Source: Effrenium voratum
Lineage: Eukaryota; Sar; Dinophyceae; Suessiales; Symbiodiniaceae
Reading direction: 5' to 3'
Assembly: GCA_963377175.1 (NCBI GenBank)
Contig: CAUJNA010001646.1
Span: 331,786-395,785, forward strand
Length of the DNA stretch: 64,000 nt
Shown: positions 48,260 to 58,622 of the stretch, one piece after another
How the letters are laid out: each line of letters starts with the position of its first letter
How positions within the stretch are numbered: the first letter of the stretch is position 1
Notes under the pieces: generated by a model
Seen by the model: only the letters and a program-made list of their open reading frames with translations
Told to the model about the DNA's origin: nothing
Database searches by the model: none
Translations under genes and position numbers: made by a program

Positions 48260-49464
48260 ACACACGTGACAGTGTTGTGCTGCCGATTCTGACACAAGGG
48301 CCCTTGAAATGGTGACACTTCGACATGACGAGTGATCAAGTTGCAATTCCTTTCTGATTCCCTGAAAGGCGGCCCCAACGAGCCCCCAACGGGCGGCAAT
48401 TAGTTTCTGCTCTAAGAGCACAACTGCAGCCGATCTCCTTTAGAGCCAAGTGTTCAGCATGTTTCACCATTTGAGATGAGCCGCAGTGACAAAGCCACCC
48501 ACGCAACTGGCTGAACCAAGCGCTGGGCTCAATAAAGTGACATTCGCAAAACGACCTTTGCAACGAGGCCTTGACACGGAACCGCCCGAAAGTCAGTTTC
48601 GAGAACACCTCAAACTGCTCACTTTACTGGGCCCAGAGCATTTCATGAAGCCCCATGGTGTGGCATTGGCACAGACGAGGTTTTCGCGGCACGTCCCTTG
48701 TTTCGGACTTGCTTTCGATCCGAGGGAACCGCTTGGGGAAAGAGACTTCATAAGCTTGAGTTCTGTTGGGCAGAGGTTGATGGAGACGAGCACTTGGCCG
48801 GTGCGGTCATTTGGCATGTCCAAGAGATCCCGACCATGAAGGGAGCTAAAGGGAGCAGACGCATTGGGGCCCCCTTGCCCTCCTAGCCTTGGGCCATGGC
48901 TTCGGTCTTTGTCAGCGGCATGAGCGGCCAATGGGTTCATTCCGGATGTCTCGTTTCCGGCACCTTGTTCTCAGGGGTTAAGCTGAAATTTAAGCCGGCA
49001 GGCAGCTTCCTACGCAGGAACCAGAAGAAAGCACCCCATGGGCCTGCCGTTGGCTGAAGCACTGACGGATTGAACGGGTTCAATGGCTAGGATTTTGCGT
49101 CCCTTGTTTTTGGGGAAGGCCCAAGTCACTCGATCAAGATTCTGCGAACGTTGGCCCAAACACGGCGGTCCATAGTCCAAGATGACTGTAGTTGGTATGG
49201 TTGGTGCTATGCTTGGCAGGTCCTAAAACCAGTGAAATGGAAAACGCATGGGCTTCAGCAAGGACGCGGGTTCCAAGAGATGCTTCCTTGACCTTGCAGC
49301 TGCCATGTGTTTCTGGCTTGTCAGGTATGTTTGGTCCAAATGTCCATAGTTCTTTGTCATTTTTGGGAGGACATGGGAAGGTAACTCGGCAACACCGTCT
49401 TGTGTAGGACCAAGGGCCTCCCAGCAGGTGGGACTGGGTCGGCTGAACACTTGGAGATTGAGCC
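48260..49464. other. Stretch with no recognisable gene
   Basis: Open frames up to about 137 codons occur on both strands but show no motifs, splice-site pattern or repeat structure. The 5' end of the following retroelement may lie within it. Confidence 0.4.
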
Positions 49465-50379
49465 ATGGATGTGCCCTCATGGATGGCGAAACCGGTGGCT
49501 CATCACCCCTGGTCGGGGGTCCTGACGCCAGTGGACACAGAGGTGGTGGGCCAGTTTGCGGCGACCTTTCACTACATGAAGGTGATGCCGTTCGGTGGCC
49601 TTCTCCTCATCCCCCGCTTCACTGATGGAGCTGGCCCCATCACGGTGTATGACATCATGATCCACTCGAACGAGGGCATCCTCTCGGCATGCCTCACAGA
49701 GGACACTCGGTGGTTCCACCACGGGCCCAACGACATCCTGCACTACCAAAGGCTGAAAGAGGTCTGCTCCGGTCTTGGTGGCATTGCAATTGGTGCTCAC
49801 CGCGCTGGAATACATGCTGTAGCTCACCTGGACCACAATGGTCTCGCTTGCGCCCAGCTTCGGGCAAACGCCGCCACCAACGTGATCCACGGGAGCATAT
49901 GTGAGACGACCAACATCGCCAAGCTGCATGCCGCAGGAGGACCACAACCAGCTGCATGCGGGCCAGCCCGACGTGACCGTTGGTGGGCAATCCTTGCGCC
50001 ATTATCCTTCAACCTTGAGGTTTCCTACCCTGGCCCCACTCACTACATTCCCCGGTGGCCACACTGGACCAAGGAGGAAGAGACTGCTCACAGAGCGCGA
50101 GATGGACTTCTACACCAACCCCATCTACGGAGATGAACCTCGCCTACTACAAGTCTCGGCACCACCCTGTGGAAGTAGGCAGAAGCATTTCTGCGCCAAG
50201 AGATTGGTCCAGCAAGGCCTGCGAGGATTCTACGTCAGATCCCTCATCCACAACGCCCCAAGATTCCTCACGCAAAGGAGGTTGGACAAGTTGCAGCATC
50301 ACTACAGGCACTATGAGTCGCATCTCACCTTGCACGGGCATCACAGCTTGCCTTTTCCCGCCTCACGCTCTGTGACCCA
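49465..50379 (+). pseudogene. C5-cytosine DNA methyltransferase remnant
   Basis: Motif I is clear (EVCSGLGGIAIGAHRAGIHA at 49759-49818), followed by AHLDHN (motif II) and HGSICETTNIAKLHAA (motif III region). The protein then jumps to ARRDRWWAIL (about 49963-49995), which fits motif VIII, so motifs IV-VI, including the catalytic Pro-Cys and the ENV motif, are missing by an apparently in-frame deletion at about 49935-49960. A frame change near 50080 leads to LLTEREMDFYTNPIYGDEP and then RLVQQGLRGFYV...RFL, matching the C-terminal motif X region of such enzymes. It would be catalytically dead. Confidence 0.7.
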
Positions 50380-50640
50380 CTGAAGCACATTGCCCAGTTC
50401 AAGGAGTCCCCACTACTTGAACAACACCACCGATGGATCAATGAGGAACCACACGCCACCAGGCACGTAGATATCCTCGACGACTACCACCTCCACATCA
50501 ACATCCTTCGTGAGGGACACCAACAAGTACAAGATCTTCTTGACGCAGAAACTCAGCTACAAGGTTCCCTCTGGGACGGACACATCCAAGTCCCGCCTGA
50601 CGCTACTCTCCAAACTCGAGGCTGGTATGGTCCCTACCGC

Positions 50641-51420
50641 TTGAAGAGGGAGCCACACTACACTGCCCAGGAGGACATGGCAACATTCACATCGAGGGCA
50701 AGCTTCGCATCATTGGCCACCGCCACAGAAAACTCAATGGAGATCACATCTCCTTCATTCCCCCTCCTCTTAGCTTTGCACAACAACCAGACTGGCCCCG
50801 CAACCACGCACTCCTCCGGGATGTACCAAAGCACAGGCTACACATCGGCGGCTCCGTGCCATCTTTGGCTCACCAGTCCCAATAAACCCACGCTCACGGA
50901 CAGCAGGAGTTTGGGCTGGATCACAACTCATGCTACCGTGGCCACACGGAGTACACACTTGGTCGAGTCATGACTTCGACCTTCGCGGTAGGACACAACA
51001 TTGTCCTAGGGACATGCCTCTATGGGTGGCCCGCTTCGCCAACCTGGCCTTCAGCGTCCGCATCATATCCTGCTCTCCAACTTAACTTGACGAAAGAAAT
51101 TGTCATCAACGGCACCGGCTACAGGTGTATAGCAGGTGACTTCAACCACCAGTCTCTTCCGGAGACTCAGTCCTCTGGTTGGGCTGAAGTTCAACAATTC
51201 CAACAGCACATCACCGGCCAGCCCCCACGCCTAACCTACAGAGGAACACAGCCTGACAAAATCTTCATCTCCCCTTCAAGCAACAATTCGCAGACCACGG
51301 GGCCTTTGAGCAAACATCGATCGTCCGATGCACCGCACAACCACCTTTCTGTGCTGCCTTTGCCATTCTGCGTCCATCTTCACCTTGGAGTCGTGCGCAT
51401 CGGACCAAGGCCGCACGGGC
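50641..51420 (+). pseudogene. AP-type endonuclease remnant
   Basis: The GDFN catalytic motif is present in YRCIAGDFNHQSLPE (about 51118-51162), then LTYRGTQPDKIFISP, and in a second frame FADHGAFEQ (about 51285-51311), the degenerate S/A-D-H motif that closes this fold. The N-terminal half is spread over shifted frames. This is the target-nicking domain of LINE-type elements. Confidence 0.65.
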
Positions 51421-51869
51421 TCTTGGACACGGCAAAGCTGGGGCAGCGCCGGCACTCAGGCTGGGCCTCATCTCTGGCAAGACGTTGCTTGACCCCGGCT
51501 TCTACCAGCTCTGGACCGTGCTTCCGGATTTCAATCGAGTCCTCAACAAGACTCCCTCCATGCTAGAGCACTGGCAGCACTACGCGGCAGCAGGTCCATT
51601 CTCCACCATCCTTGAGCAACCACACATCATTGGCTGGAGGGTCTGCCACCTGGCTGACTGACCACGACGACATCAGGCGCAACCTTCTCTATGTCCCCAA
51701 CCAGCTGCTCTTCAAACTACTCGAGGACGGTTGGCAGCAGCACGGATTCCAACACCGGAAGGACTTTGTTGACCTTGCTGGAGCGGGGCCTCTCCCGCCC
51801 TCGAGACTGCCATGGCACACGCCCAACGGGAAGCAGCTTTCTTCCCAGCTAGCGCCCAAAAGAAGTTCC

Positions 51870-52565
51870 ACAATTTCTGCTTGGGCAATTGCCGACATTG
51901 CGGTCTTGACCATCATTCCTCGCTGTCTTCATTGTCCAGCTCTTGCAGATCTCCGGCAAAAACACGACGGCAATTCAACTATGGCACGATTCCCCTCAAT
52001 GTCTTCGTGAGCGACTACTCCCACCACACAATCCACACTACAAACACGTCAAGGAGGCACTCTTCAACCTTCCCACAAGTTGCGAACTTCCATTTCGTTG
52101 CTGAGGGCCCAGACACGGTACACATCTTTACCGATGGATCATGTACCCGCCCGACAATCTCAGTAACCAAACTTGCATCCTTGTCCTCCATCTCGGCCAC
52201 CCACCACAGGATCACTGCGGCAGGCCCACTTAGAGGCCTAGTTCAGTCAAGCAACGGCCGAACTCCAGGCGGTCATTGTCTCCGTGCAATGGACGGACTC
52301 TGCGTACACGGCCCAAGGAGCCTGGCGACTTCTTGACGATGAGTCTGACCTCCCCAACAGTAGCACGATTTATGGCAGTGCCACAGGGACGCCTGTAATC
52401 AACTCCAACCTGGTCAGCTCCGCACACATCACATTGCAGGACACCGAGAGCCGGCTGAATGTGACGATCCCGCTGACGCATGGACCGCACAATGGAATGA
52501 GAATCAGCACCGGGATCCACGAACAGGAAAAGCTCAAGCCAGGAGAAGTGAATGACAAAATCTAA
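51870..52565 (+). pseudogene. Zinc-knuckle and RNase H remnant
   Basis: CRHCG...DHHSSL in one frame and RCLHCPALADLRQ in another resemble the zinc-knuckle that precedes RNase H in dinoflagellate LINEs. RNase H follows: VHIFTDGSC (about 52119-52145) with the first catalytic Asp, then a short stretch ending WTDSAYTAQGAWRLL (about 52288-52332) with a later catalytic Asp. The end is frame-shifted. Confidence 0.6.
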
Positions 52566-53170
52566 ATGCTGATGCTGATGAGTCAGCCACTGGATGACCT
52601 GTGTGGTGAAAACAGGTCCAAAATTGACAGCGAGCTGCTGTCCAGAAACGGCATGCAAAACATCCGGAGGGATCCATTCAACCCAAGCGTCAGCAACATT
52701 GAGCCTGACAATCCAAAAGCCGGGCTCAGTAGGTGGTCTTCTTCATCAGGTTCGCCATGACTATGCCTATGCGGTAGTCGATAGCGCTCTGCCACCGCGA
52801 GGTGTAGTCGCAGTAGCGCATTAAGACGGGCGATCATATCCTGCTCGGCAGTGTAGTAGTTGCTCCAGGGTTGCTTCCCAGCAAGGTGAAGTTTTGAATG
52901 ACGCGGCCACACATCCTCGTATGCCACTTCTCAGCCAACGGTTGCTTCGGACATAGCTCTCTTCGCTTCGACTGTGCCCCCCACAAAGCGGGCTGACTCG
53001 CAGTCGCAGCACAGACTGTGCGCAAAGCTGAGAACGCCATCGCAGCGTTCACGTCCGCCAGGCCGGTTCGGGTCGCCATGACCTGACTCGTCCTTTCAGG
53101 TTCACCTAGTTGGATCTGCTGGAACCTGCGTGCCGCACTGCGCTCGCGCCGTGCGCACGCCCGCAAGGGT

Positions 53171-54746
53171 GTGAGAGTGTGTAGGCTTCTTTAATACCAG
53201 GCCCGGTGCATTTAGTTGCCATCGCAGGCAACCAAGTTTTACCTTTGGATCTTTCTACATGAGTGGCTTCCTTCGCTTACCCAGAGGCTCAGAGGGGCCT
53301 CCCTGGATCCACGAGTGCGCGTGAGATCCACGTTCGATTGGCTCAGGGCACCTCGATGATGCCCTCGCTACTGTCGTTCCTGCGGAGCAAACTGCCCTGC
53401 TACTGAGCGGACTTCGGCACAAGGACCCTTCGGACAGATTCGGATGGCAGCCGCGCCTTGCGCAGCATACCGAAGTTTCGGGTGCCGCCCCGCTTTTCCA
53501 AACAATTTCCCACATCCCACAAAATCACATTTCATGGAACCCACACCCACAGACATGCACATGTCTTGGAAGGGTTAGAATTCTTGGTGAGACACTTTGG
53601 GTTTCTAGAATGACCACGCTTGAAGGAAGTCCTCCTCTTACTTTTGCCAAGTTTTAAAGCATCGGGCGCTAAGACGTCCTTCGGAAATGAGGGCTGTTGT
53701 GACTTTTTTGGGAATCTCTGTAAGGGAGAAGATGCCCCAAGCGCCTCCCCATAGATGTGTCTCTTGTATCAAGCACCATTTCCGTTGGCGTCTGGCCCTC
53801 TTTGGGCCAATTTGTGCTGTGTGTGTGTGTGTGTGTGTGCGGCTGTGTTTGTGTGTTTCTGTTTGTCCTCGTTTGTTTCTGTGTTTGCGTCTGATGACTG
53901 CCAGCGAGCGCAAGCAGTGCTTTTGGTTCTCGCACTCAACTCAGCTTCAAGTTCAGCGTACGATTGCTCCATGCGCGAGCCGCCAAAGTGACCATAATTT
54001 TCTGGGTCCTGCAAAGGAAATGCCTGCACTGCGAAAGTCGAGACTTGTTTCGACATACAGCGCTTGATGTTTGAAGCGTACCCCCAAACTGATGATGTTC
54101 CTTTTGGTTGTTCTTCGAAACCAAGCAGAAAGGGGTTCCCGTAAAAGGACGCTCCCATACAGTGCCTGATTTTGAAGGGTACCTCGTTGGGTGCTTAAAG
54201 GAATCCGATCGGAAAACGGAGCATCGGTTTTTTTCTTTGACACGTCACTTGGAACAAGTGCTCAAAATGACCAAGGCACAGCGCCTCCTCGGCTTGATGG
54301 CGAATTAAAATTCCGATTGATTCGTCTCAAGGATGAGGCCGGCCTTTGATCTTTTAGATCCTTGAAAAGAGGACGTCCATGTTTTCCTATGTTTGGATTT
54401 TGAGGCAATTCTCCAAACTGCCCTCATTTGAGGCCCAGGTTGTTGATCAACGTTGGAAGTGTCCATATGTCCTGTGGCTCAGAGGTAGCTGGCCAGCTCA
54501 GCTCTTGAAATGACCCGGACAGATCAGAACTCAGCTAACCGCGGCCTTGGTTGGTGGTTTGGATTGGGGGTTTGGGATTAGGGTGAATGGAAAGCCACCC
54601 CCAGTGGGCCATTTCGGAAAAAGCTCCAACTGTTGGAATCTATCATGCTTGCCCCCCCACCATATGCCACTCCTTTTAACAAGCTTTGTAGCAGCTCAAC
54701 ACAGTTTAGGACACACTCCAAACAAATACATAGCCCACCAAGAACC
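53171..54746. other. Stretch without a clear gene
   Basis: One Met-less plus frame is open for 110 codons (53325-53657; DDALATVVPAEQTALLLSGL at its start) and could be an exon or part of a retroelement. A (GT)n microsatellite lies at 53816-53842. No other support for genes. Confidence 0.4.
53816..53842 (+). repeat. (GT)n microsatellite
   Basis: About twelve GT units, followed by imperfect TGTTTGT units; this explains the threonine/histidine-rich minus-strand open frames here. Confidence 0.9.
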
Positions 54747-54752
54747 AGCGGC

Positions 54753-54842
54753 ATGGAGCCGGAGCCGGCCGAGAAGTTGGTTGAGAAGCCGGCGAAGTCG
54801 GCCAAGCCCCGTCTGACCAGCTCCAAGACGGTGGTCCTGGAG
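54753..54842 (+). CDS. First exon of a small zinc-motif gene
   Basis: Starts MEPEPAEKLVEKPAKSAKPR then LTSSKTVVLE. The AG five bases before the ATG (AACCAG|CGGC-ATG) could be the spliced-leader acceptor, as dinoflagellate mRNAs are trans-spliced. It ends in phase 0 at a GC donor (GAG|GCCGTC). If unspliced, the frame runs to a TGA at 54876-54878 (41 residues). Charged, proline/lysine-rich N-terminus; no family recognised. Confidence 0.55.
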
Positions 54843-54886
54843 GCCGTCGAGTGCCAAGCCAAAAGCCTCGTTGGTTGAGGCGACAG

Positions 54887-55003
54887 TGTGGTGGTCAAAA
54901 CCGTTTTGGGATCCCAATGAAAGGGTAGGTGAATTCACCACCCATTTTAGAACCCATAGTGGGGCTTGGGATGTCTGGGGGTACGGGATTTTGTCCCATG
55001 GCC
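54887..55003 (+). repeat. Inverted-repeat element, family C/D, in intron
   Basis: Ends GTGGTGGTCAAAA and GATTTTGTCCCATGGCCA, centre GGTGAATTCACC, as in the copy at 37426-37552. It begins 44 bases after the proposed donor of the small gene's first exon. Confidence 0.65.
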
Positions 55004-55634
55004 ACATCGAATTGGTTCTGCCCTCCTGATTTTCCTGAAATGATTTTTTGGCTGGTGTCTTTGAGCGCTGAAATTGAACAGCACCAAGCTTGTTTTTGTT
55101 TGACCATCCGCTCATTTGCCGTTCGGTCGGGAGGTAGGGGAAATGTCAGAGCAGTGTGGTTTGCCTTCGGTGGCAAACGGTGCCCAACCGGGAGGGGAGG
55201 GGTTCCAACCGGACGATTCCCTCGGTTGGCGACCAACTGGTGAAGGTTCCTTTAGGGAACCTGGCTGATTTTCGGTTGGTCACCCCAGATACATTGGGGA
55301 TCCGCATCCCTTCTGGTTGCTACCCAATGCTACGCATTTGTTTCTGGGTGAGCATGGCACATTGGCCGAAGATTCTGGGACCGCACCCATCAACGCACGA
55401 ACCATGACAAGGTCTGGAGCCTTCCATCCTGGATCTTGTTTTCAGAACTCAGTCCGACCTTTTTGGTTCTTAAACACTCACGGCGCCGGAATCGGCTTCC
55501 AACATATCGGGACCCTCGCATCATGCTCGCCAACGGCGAGCATCAGCTTGGCGCAGGGATCCCCAACAAAAATGTGGGCCCTGTCAGGGGACATGTGGCA
55601 ATGATTTTTAATGGGGAACCCCTCAAAAGTGGTT

Positions 55635-55659
55635 GGTGGACATCTAAATGATGTCCACC
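55635..55659. repeat. Palindromic motif, dispersed family
   Basis: GGTGGACAT and ATGTCCACC form a perfect 9-base inverted repeat around CTAAATG. The half CCTAAATGATGTCCACC(A/G)A recurs at 7893-7918 (reverse), 9651-9676 and 41921-41947, often with GGGTCCC next to it. Confidence 0.65.
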
Positions 55660-55729
55660 AAAGGGTCCCTAATTAAAATTCATCGCCATGTGGCGAACGC
55701 ATGCGATTTTATGATTTGATCACGCACAG

Positions 55730-55963
55730 GCCGAGCTACTCTTTGATGTGACCCAGGCGGGGCGAGGTCTTGGTCCGGAACGTGTGTCACCCCTTGTTTT
55801 GGGCCGGTTGCGCAGACCCCTGTCAAAGCAACAAGAAGGAGCAGAAGATCCGGAAAAAGAAGAAGTGGAACAACAACCGCGGCCTATCATTGATCCCGGC
55901 CACAGGAACGTGATTTGTCCGTTTTGCGGAGGTTCAGTGGGGGACATCCTTGCTGGAGCTTAG
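55730..55963 (+). CDS. Terminal exon of a small protein with CPFCGG motif
   Basis: Acceptor CGCACAG|G, 77 codons to TAG at 55961-55963. It reads AELLFDVTQAGRGLGPERVS, then a charged stretch KQQEGAEDPEKEEVEQQPRP, then NVICPFCGGSVGDILAGA. The CPFCGG pair could bind zinc with another site or by dimerising. Phase 0 joins it to the exon at 54753-54842, giving a protein of about 107 residues; other exons may lie between. No family recognised. Confidence 0.55.
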   Translation, partial: AELLFDVTQAGRGLGPERVSPLVLGRLRRPLSKQQEGAEDPEKEEVEQQPRPIIDPGHRNVICPFCGGSVGDILAGA

Positions 55964-57061
55964 CCTGGCTTAGCCTTGGTTTTAAACCAAATTGTCACCG
56001 CAAGCAGGGGTTTCATACGAGCCCTTTGTTGAGGTTTTGAGATGTCACCTTTTGTTGCAATCCAGAGTTAGTTTTCTTTGGTAGATTGGTTAAAACGAAA
56101 AGAAGAGAGTCAGCAACCTCCACTCTCTCGGCTACAACTGGTGAGGCGTTGGTGGGATAGGGTTGTAGTGCTTGCAACACTTCTCGCCGCTCACAGGGGT
56201 AAGACACGCTTTGAATGTTCCCCCCCATGTTTTTGCGGCAAGATGTTTTTGGGTGGGAGATATCCCCACCATGCATGCCCTGAGTCCCTGGCTGGCATCG
56301 TTTCGTGAGAGTTTCACTCGGGCAGTTGCTTGCGGTTTTGCGTCTCCCCAGGGTTCCTTGCCCACATTCAAAGAATAGGAAACAAGTGGTGGCTATGTGA
56401 GCGCCCCTTATTTTAATGGTAGTTTGAACCCTAGGGGTCTGCTTAGAGGCTAATTACCCTTTGCAGGGGCTTTCAAGGGACAAAGGAAAACCAAGCCCGT
56501 CGGAGCGAATCCCGATTTTGACACATACGGGTCCTTGCTGTGACTCTGACCACCTCAGGCTTCTCTACGCATGGAACTAAGATGTATACATCATTTGCTT
56601 GCATAGCGTACTTAACCAATGGAAGACCTACTTGGCTACCTGATATAGTTTCTGGCCAGTGCCCTTGGTTTTCTCCGAGGGTAAGCTTCAATCGAACTCC
56701 ACAGCTCTGGGTCATCAGCAAGGCACAACACTGGCTTGCAGATTATCGGGTTCTCGACATTGCTTTTGCGGTTTCCCTTTGAACCCGCATCGGGGGTGTC
56801 CTTTCACTACTATAGCCTGGAACCCACCAGAAGGTCTCTTTCGTGATGTGGTCTTCCAACAGCCTCTCCGGCTCAGTCCGCCGACATTGTCCTCTCCCTT
56901 TTCTCTTTTTCCCTCTGCTCCCCATTTTCCCCATCCCCCCAAGCCTCTCTCTCCTCAATCTCCCTCTGTCTCTCTCTACCTCTCTCTCTCTCTCTCTCTG
57001 TCTCTGTTTTTCTGTGTCTCTCTCTCTCTCTCTGTTTCTCTGTCTCTTTCTCTGACTCTGG

Positions 57062-57093
<32 letters not shown>

Positions 57094-58540
57094 TTCTCGC
57101 TCTCTGTGTCTCTCTCTCTCTCTCCCTCTCTCTCCCGCTCTCTCCCTGTCTCTCTCTCTCTCTCTGCATTGCAGCGTCACGTCCCCCCTGAGTTGCCTCG
57201 ATGTCTGGGCACTGCCCCTTCATGACCCTGAACTGTCTGCTTACTACTGGCTTTCCCCTTGATTTCCCCTTCATGTCCTTTTCACGCTTCCCATGATGTC
57301 CTGGTCGGTCATGTCCCTTCCATTCCTTTCAACTCTCCCTTCATGTCCCTGTCATTTTCTCGGTATGTCCGCTTCATTTTCCATGTATGTCCCGTTCTTT
57401 CGTTGCCACTCAGTTCCCTAATCTCCCGTCGTGCCGATTGGTTTCCTTGTCCTTTGTTTCCCTTTCATTCCCCCTGTACTCCCCTTGTTTTCATTTCTGT
57501 CCCTTTCATGTCACTTTCAGTTCCCCTTTGTTTCCCTTTCATTTCCCCTCGCTTTCCTGTCATGTCGACTTCCTATTTCCTCCCCTCATTTCCTTGCACT
57601 TCCTTGGATTTCCCCTTTGCTCCCCAGTATTTCCCGCAAACAAAACACCACGGTTTTTCCAGCGATTTCGCAAAGAGGACGTCAATAACACAGAGTTTTT
57701 CAATATTTTCGGCAAGAGGAGGCAGGAAACCCAAACCAGCAAAGAGCCGGCAGGGGGATTCGAGCCTGGGACACCTGTGTTGTACGTTCAGTGGAACGTC
57801 ATCAAATTACCGCGCGGTACGTGCTTGACGCCCCCCCCCCCTTCCCAAACCCTACGTATGTGACGTCGGGCGGGGGAAGTATCCAACACGCCTCCACAAT
57901 GTCGGCGGGTTTTTGTCCAATTAGGAATAAGAAATTCAATTTCCATCTAACCCCGCAGCCAGGCCAACCAACCAGCCCAACCAGCCCAACCAGCCAACCA
58001 ACCAACGCGCCAACCAATGTGGGGGATCCTTTGAAGGCTGTCACTTTGGACCCAGTGTTGTGGTATGGACAACATCCGCCTCGCACCAGTACCTAATTTA
58101 TGAACCAGACTTCTCAGCACAGCATGGATTGTGTCCAGCCATATTTGGGTGCAACAATTGAGCTCCTCTTTGGGCTTTTGGGGGGTTCAGGAATTCAGGA
58201 GCAACCAGTTTTCCTCGACATTTGCCGGGTATTTTTCACCCTTTCCCCCCTTTTTTGACCACCCCCTTCCCTTTTCCATTTTCTTGTGGCGTGCTCATCG
58301 TCGCACACGATTCACATTTTTTCTTGGCGCGGGGTGGGGAATCTTATCTTTTCAACCCCTCCTTCTTTCTTGGCTTGCTCAGGGAAACTGCTCATTTTTA
58401 GACTACCTGGACCCTGAAACCCATCAAACAGTTGATGGGATTTCACACCAGGATTTTGAGGCAACCCATTTTTGCATGGGTTTTTGCATGGATTTCACAT
58501 CAGGAAATCCCATTTCCGACTTGGGATTTGGAGGGTCGAG
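55964..58540. other. Non-coding stretch with long pyrimidine tract
   Basis: Dominated by a CT-rich microsatellite (56944-57168), followed by C/T-rich sequence with recurring TTTCCCTTTCAT- and CATGTCCC-like strings to about 57650 and an ACCAACCAGCCC repeat near 57960-58015. Open frames here are low-complexity artefacts. A partial family B end (CCTGGACCCTGAAAC) lies at 58408. Confidence 0.6.
56944..57168 (+). repeat. (CT)n / CTGT pyrimidine microsatellite
   Basis: About 225 bases of CTCTCT with interspersed TGTCTC units. It accounts for the leucine/serine-rich plus frame and the arginine/glutamate-rich minus frames. Confidence 0.95.
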
Positions 58541-58622
58541 GTGGATTTGGCCCCCGGTTCGCCAAGCCTGGGCCAGAGCTCCGAGAAGCTCACGGCCTAC
58601 GGTCGGGACCTGGTGGCCCGAG
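58541..58622 (+). CDS. Candidate internal exon, unknown protein
   Basis: Acceptor GGTCGAG|G, frame VDLAPGSPSLGQSSEKLTAY then GRDLVAR, ending one base into a codon at a GC donor (G|GCCGTT). GC-rich third positions and the splice pattern fit a real exon. It is followed by a GTTAGTGGG(T/C)TTTTCAGTGAG direct repeat (two copies, 58700-58770). Confidence 0.5.

Larger units (their letters stand above)
49465..53170 (+). mobile_element. Decayed LINE-like retroelement with DNA methyltransferase
   Basis: In order on the plus strand are pieces of a C5-cytosine DNA methyltransferase (49465-50379), a linker (about 50380-50640), an AP-type endonuclease (about 50641-51420), a zinc-knuckle (about 51870-51960) and RNase H (about 52080-52560). 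This matches the LINE-type elements with a captured methyltransferase described from Symbiodinium. No reverse transcriptase palm motif was seen in the 450-base gap between endonuclease and zinc-knuckle, too short for one. The frame shifts several times, so this copy cannot be autonomous. Both ends are uncertain: neither target-site duplications nor a 3' tail were found, and 53170 is only where recognisable or GC-rich element-like sequence stops. Confidence 0.7.

Noticed and set aside
52230..52658. 142-codon minus-strand open frame with a C-x-x-C-like stretch
   Set aside because: Antisense to the RNase H remnant; the sense strand gives the recognisable TDGS and TDS motifs.
56659..57225. 188-codon serine/leucine-rich frame and overlapping arginine/glutamate-rich minus frames
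   Set aside because: Produced by the CT microsatellite; no coding evidence.
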